Shown here: positions 6,346 to 8,498 of the stretch, in pieces
How positions within the stretch are numbered: position 1 is the first letter of the stretch
Layout: the number at the start of each line of letters is the position of its first letter
Assembly: GCA_929200335.1 (NCBI GenBank)
Contig: CAKMZG010000103.1
Coordinates: 1 to 8,498 of the forward strand
From: an uncultured Alphaproteobacteria bacterium
Lineage (GTDB): Bacteria > Pseudomonadota > Alphaproteobacteria > Rhizobiales > Rhizobiaceae
Direction: 5' to 3'
DNA: 8,498 nucleotides
Position numbers and translations under genes: made by a program
The notes under the pieces: generated by a model
The model's database searches: none
What the model was told of the DNA's origin: nothing
Seen by the model: the letters and a program-made list of their open reading frames with translations, nothing else

Positions 6346-7782
6346 TTAGGTAAATCCTATCCACCAAGCAGCCAAGCCTAAAAAGGCAAAGAAACCAATC
6401 ACATCGGTAATGGTTGTCACAAAAACGCTTGAGGCAACAGCGGGATCAACATCAATGCGATCCAGCCCCATGGGGATTAATATCCCTGCAAGACCAGCGG
6501 CAATCATATTCACAATCATGGCGGTTCCTATTATCAAGCCAAGGCTGTTACTGCCAAACCAAAAATAAGTCACCACCCCCATAATCAAAGCAAATAATAA
6601 ACCATTAATAGCACCAACGGTAAATTCACGGCGGATAACCCGCCATGCATTACTAGCCCGCAGGTCTTTTGTTGCCAAGGCTCGCACTGTCACCGTCATG
6701 GTTTGCGTACCAGCATTCCCGCCCATTGATGCAACGATAGGCATCAAAATAGCCAGTGCCACCATTTCTTGAATGGTAGCATCAAATAAGCCAATCACAA
6801 GTGAAGCCAAAATAGATGTGGCGAGATTGATTAAAAGCCAAGCAAAGCGTGAACGGGTGATTTCAAATACGCGGTCAGAAAATTCCTCATCACCCACACC
6901 ACCAAGGCGCTTGATATCCTCATCAGCCTCTTGGTGGATAACATCCACCACATCATCAATGGTCAAAACACCTACCAAACGGCGATTTTCATCCACAACT
7001 GGTGCAGTTAGGAGATCATATTGCTCAAATAGCATAGCCGCATCTTCTTGGTCAGCTTGGTCTGAGACTGCACGTACATTCTCATCCATAACCTCTTCAA
7101 TGCTGCGTTCACGAGCAGAGCGCAGCAAGCCATCAAGCGCTACAACGCCCGATAATTTGAAAGTTGGATCAATGGCAAAAATTTCTGAAAAGCGTTCAGG
7201 CAAATCTTGATCTTCGCGCATATAATCGATGGTCTGCCCAACAGTCCAAAAAGGTGGCACGGCGATAAATTCGGTTTGCATTCGACGCCCTGCGGTTTCT
7301 TCTGGATATTCCAGAGCGCGGCGCAATCTAATTCGTTCTTGAAATGGGATTTGCTCAAGAATTTCCTCTTGATCCACCTGCTCCAAATCCTCCAGCAGAT
7401 AAACCGCGTCATCGCTTTCTAGCTCTTGAAAAGCTCCCGCAATTTCTTCATTTGGAACATGATCTAGAATTTCAAGACGGATGCTTTCATCCACCTCAGT
7501 TAGGGCAGAATAGTCAAAAGCCTCGCCGCCTAGTAGGACCAATTGGGTACGTTCATGCCGCTCCAATTCTTCCAAAATGTCGCCGAGTTCCGATTCGTGC
7601 AAATTAGCAATAGTTAATTGAACAGCAGCCACATCAGAATTGGCAATATCCTCACGCAACTGATCTAAAAATCCAACCTGTAACGCGCCGTCTTCTTCGT
7701 AAATGCTATTGGCATCGCCCTCCAAAGTCACATCTTCAGCGGCAACATCGGGTGTTCTTTCTTTTAATTCTGTATCCCTCAT
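6346..7782 (-). CDS. mgtE: Magnesium transporter/channel MgtE
   Basis: A 478-residue MgtE, close to the usual 450. MgtE is a dimeric, Mg2+-gated channel of the inner membrane that imports Mg2+ (and sometimes Co2+). After an acidic N-terminal extension, the helical MgtE_N domain spans about 40-165 and ends with EYPEETAGRRM (158-168). Two CBS domains follow: CBS1 about 169-228 and CBS2 about 229-290, with APVVDENRRLVGVLTIDDV from 260. The five-helix membrane part runs from about 312 to 476 and carries the signature PIVASMGGNAGTQT (348-361). D460 in TTITDVIGF matches the pore aspartate that coordinates Mg2+. AGGTGG stands three bases before the ATG. A strong terminator lies about 50 bases upstream, so mgtE has its own short leader and no room for a Mg2+ riboswitch. 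Confidence 0.97.
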   Translation of the reverse strand: MRDTELKERTPDVAAEDVTLEGDANSIYEEDGALQVGFLDQLREDIANSDVAAVQLTIANLHESELGDILEELERHERTQLVLLGGEAFDYSALTEVDESIRLEILDHVPNEEIAGAFQELESDDAVYLLEDLEQVDQEEILEQIPFQERIRLRRALEYPEETAGRRMQTEFIAVPPFWTVGQTIDYMREDQDLPERFSEIFAIDPTFKLSGVVALDGLLRSARERSIEEVMDENVRAVSDQADQEDAAMLFEQYDLLTAPVVDENRRLVGVLTIDDVVDVIHQEADEDIKRLGGVGDEEFSDRVFEITRSRFAWLLINLATSILASLVIGLFDATIQEMVALAILMPIVASMGGNAGTQTMTVTVRALATKDLRASNAWRVIRREFTVGAINGLLFALIMGVVTYFWFGSNSLGLIIGTAMIVNMIAAGLAGILIPMGLDRIDVDPAVASSVFVTTITDVIGFFAFLGLAAWWIGFT

Positions 7783-7830
7783 AGGCCACCTATATTGCTG
7801 AATATGATAAACACTAAAAGCTATATAAAT

Positions 7831-7869
7831 AAAAAAACCGACATTTGATAGGGGATTATCAAATGTCGG
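7831..7869 (-). terminator. Rho-independent terminator of the lipoprotein gene
   Basis: A perfect 13-base stem, CCGACATTTGATA (7838-7850) with TATCAAATGTCGG (7857-7869), encloses a six-base loop. On the minus strand it is followed at once by seven Ts (7831-7837). This is a textbook intrinsic terminator, 51 bases past the lipoprotein stop codon. It separates the lipoprotein transcript from mgtE downstream. In the plus direction the stem is followed only by GTTTAATTTAT, so plus-strand termination would be weaker. Confidence 0.88.
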
Positions 7870-7920
7870 GTTTAATTTATTGATTGTGCAGTTATTTCAC
7901 CACACAAAAAAGTCTTAATA

Positions 7921-8295
7921 TTACTTAAGTTTGGCCTCAGGGATTGGGCAACCTTTTTTCTTCGCAATATTTGCAAGATGCTTATTACGATTAGCTAAAG
8001 CTTCAAGTTCTTCTCTCTCAGCACCTTTTGCATCAATAAATAAAAGCGACGGCAAGAAAATAAGAGCACCAGCAGTTGCAACAACATTTTTCGCAACACG
8101 TTGTTTGTTTTCACCTACCAAACGACGAATTTGCTCACTGTTCAAATCAACTTGTGAACGCAATTGAGAGCAAGATAGATTTAGATCACCAGACTGTGAA
8201 AATGCTACAGGCTTTGCTTCACGTCCAGCACAACCAGCCAAAGCAAAGGATAAAACTAAGCTTAGAGTTAAAGTTTTTCTTAAAATATTATTCAT
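7921..8295 (-). CDS. Small lipoprotein, unknown function
   Basis: A 124-residue protein with a lipoprotein signal peptide: basic MNNILRK, a hydrophobic core, then the lipobox LAGC with the lipidated cysteine at residue 22. The mature part starts CAGREAKP and includes a helical segment SCSQLRSQVDLNSEQIRRLV (41-60). A short hydrophobic stretch TAGALIFLPSLLFID (74-88) follows, then a charged helix with EREELEALANRNKHLANIAKKKGC (93-116). Two further cysteines, C42 and C116, bracket this unit and could pair in the periplasm. I have an impression of similar small lipoproteins elsewhere in proteobacteria but know no assigned function. AGAGG lies six bases before the ATG at 8295. The gene is followed by a strong terminator, so it is probably monocistronic. 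Confidence 0.82.
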   Translation of the reverse strand: MNNILRKTLTLSLVLSFALAGCAGREAKPVAFSQSGDLNLSCSQLRSQVDLNSEQIRRLVGENKQRVAKNVVATAGALIFLPSLLFIDAKGAEREELEALANRNKHLANIAKKKGCPIPEAKLK

Positions 8296-8379
8296 AGGAT
8301 ACCTCTAATTAAATGTTATCATGTGATTTTTTAGCAAGACTTACCAAAAGTAAACAAATAATTAATAAAACCAGACTAT

Positions 8380-8498
8380 ATGGTTAACGACACAATGATG
8401 CGCAATGCATCTAAGATGCGCGGGCGTGCTAAAATTTCGCAAGCAAATTTCACGCAACGCTTTAATGCGCCATACGACAAGAATTATCTTTGGGCACA
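8380..8498 (+). CDS. Possible N-terminal fragment of an unidentified protein
   Basis: From an ATG at 8380 the plus strand stays open to the right edge, giving 39 complete codons ending in FNAPYDKNYLWA. Other in-frame ATGs at 8395, 8398 and 8416 are possible starts. No clear ribosome site precedes any of them. The composition (R/K-rich start, then a mixed NFTQRFNAPY stretch) looks protein-like. However, an open frame of this length can arise by chance, and one minus-strand frame is open over the same bases. I do not recognise the family. If real, it is divergent from the lipoprotein gene with an 84-base spacer. Confidence 0.33.
   Translation, partial: MVNDTMMRNASKMRGRAKISQANFTQRFNAPYDKNYLWA

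Noticed and set aside
7140..7412. Alternative minus-strand frame and several plus-strand frames within mgtE.
   Set aside because: They are shadows of the well-conserved MgtE reading frame.
8340..8356. CTTACCAAAAGTAAAC upstream of the lipoprotein gene, similar to the dyad at 6113-6128.
   Set aside because: The arms are shorter and the spacing is one base less, so a dimer bound in the same way would not fit; the resemblance is weak.

Overview
The window looks like ordinary chromosome from a low-GC (roughly 40% by eye) alphaproteobacterium, most likely a relative of the Hyphomicrobiales (rhizobia/Brucella side). This placement is inferred from the wording of the MgtE, MerR, DUF1624, rhodanese and methylcrotonyl-CoA carboxylase sequences. 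No database search was run. No prophage, CRISPR array, tRNA or rRNA was seen.

Layout: The left edge (1-142, minus) holds the first 47 codons of a carboxylase beta subunit gene. They closely resemble 3-methylcrotonyl-CoA carboxylase of leucine breakdown, and the gene starts at TTG. Upstream of it on the same strand lie a 130-residue rhodanese-like protein with a recognisable promoter (205-597) and a 48-residue single-span membrane protein (708-854). An AT-rich divergent spacer of about 330 bp follows. Next come a DUF599 membrane protein (plus, 1184-1927) and an MscS-type channel (minus, 1924-3513), which converge with overlapping stop codons. An aldo/keto reductase (minus, 3740-4576) is divergent from a DUF1624 (HGSNAT-like) membrane protein with a six-cysteine C-terminal tail (plus, 4702-5676). 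That gene abuts, stop to stop, a MerR-family regulator of LiuR type (minus, 5677-6075). A 140-bp MITE-like element (6199-6338) separates the regulator from mgtE, the magnesium transporter/channel gene (minus, 6346-7782). Upstream of mgtE are a strong hairpin-plus-T-tract terminator (7831-7869) and a small lipoprotein gene (minus, 7921-8295). The right edge (8380-8498, plus) may hold the start of another gene that I could not identify.

How the genes relate: Most are independent housekeeping or envelope genes (two ion-transport proteins, two poorly characterised membrane proteins, a lipoprotein). One functional link stands out. The MerR protein looks like LiuR, the regulator of leucine/isovalerate degradation, and a methylcrotonyl-CoA carboxylase gene begins about 5.5 kb away. 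A TTTACGTAAAAGTAAA dyad lies just upstream of the merR gene, between possible promoter hexamers, as expected for MerR-type autoregulation. I found no convincing new defence or mobile system. The points most worth a second look are the MITE-like insertion three bases after the mgtE stop, the candidate LiuR-type operator, the cysteine-rich tail on the DUF1624 protein and the 48-residue membrane protein.
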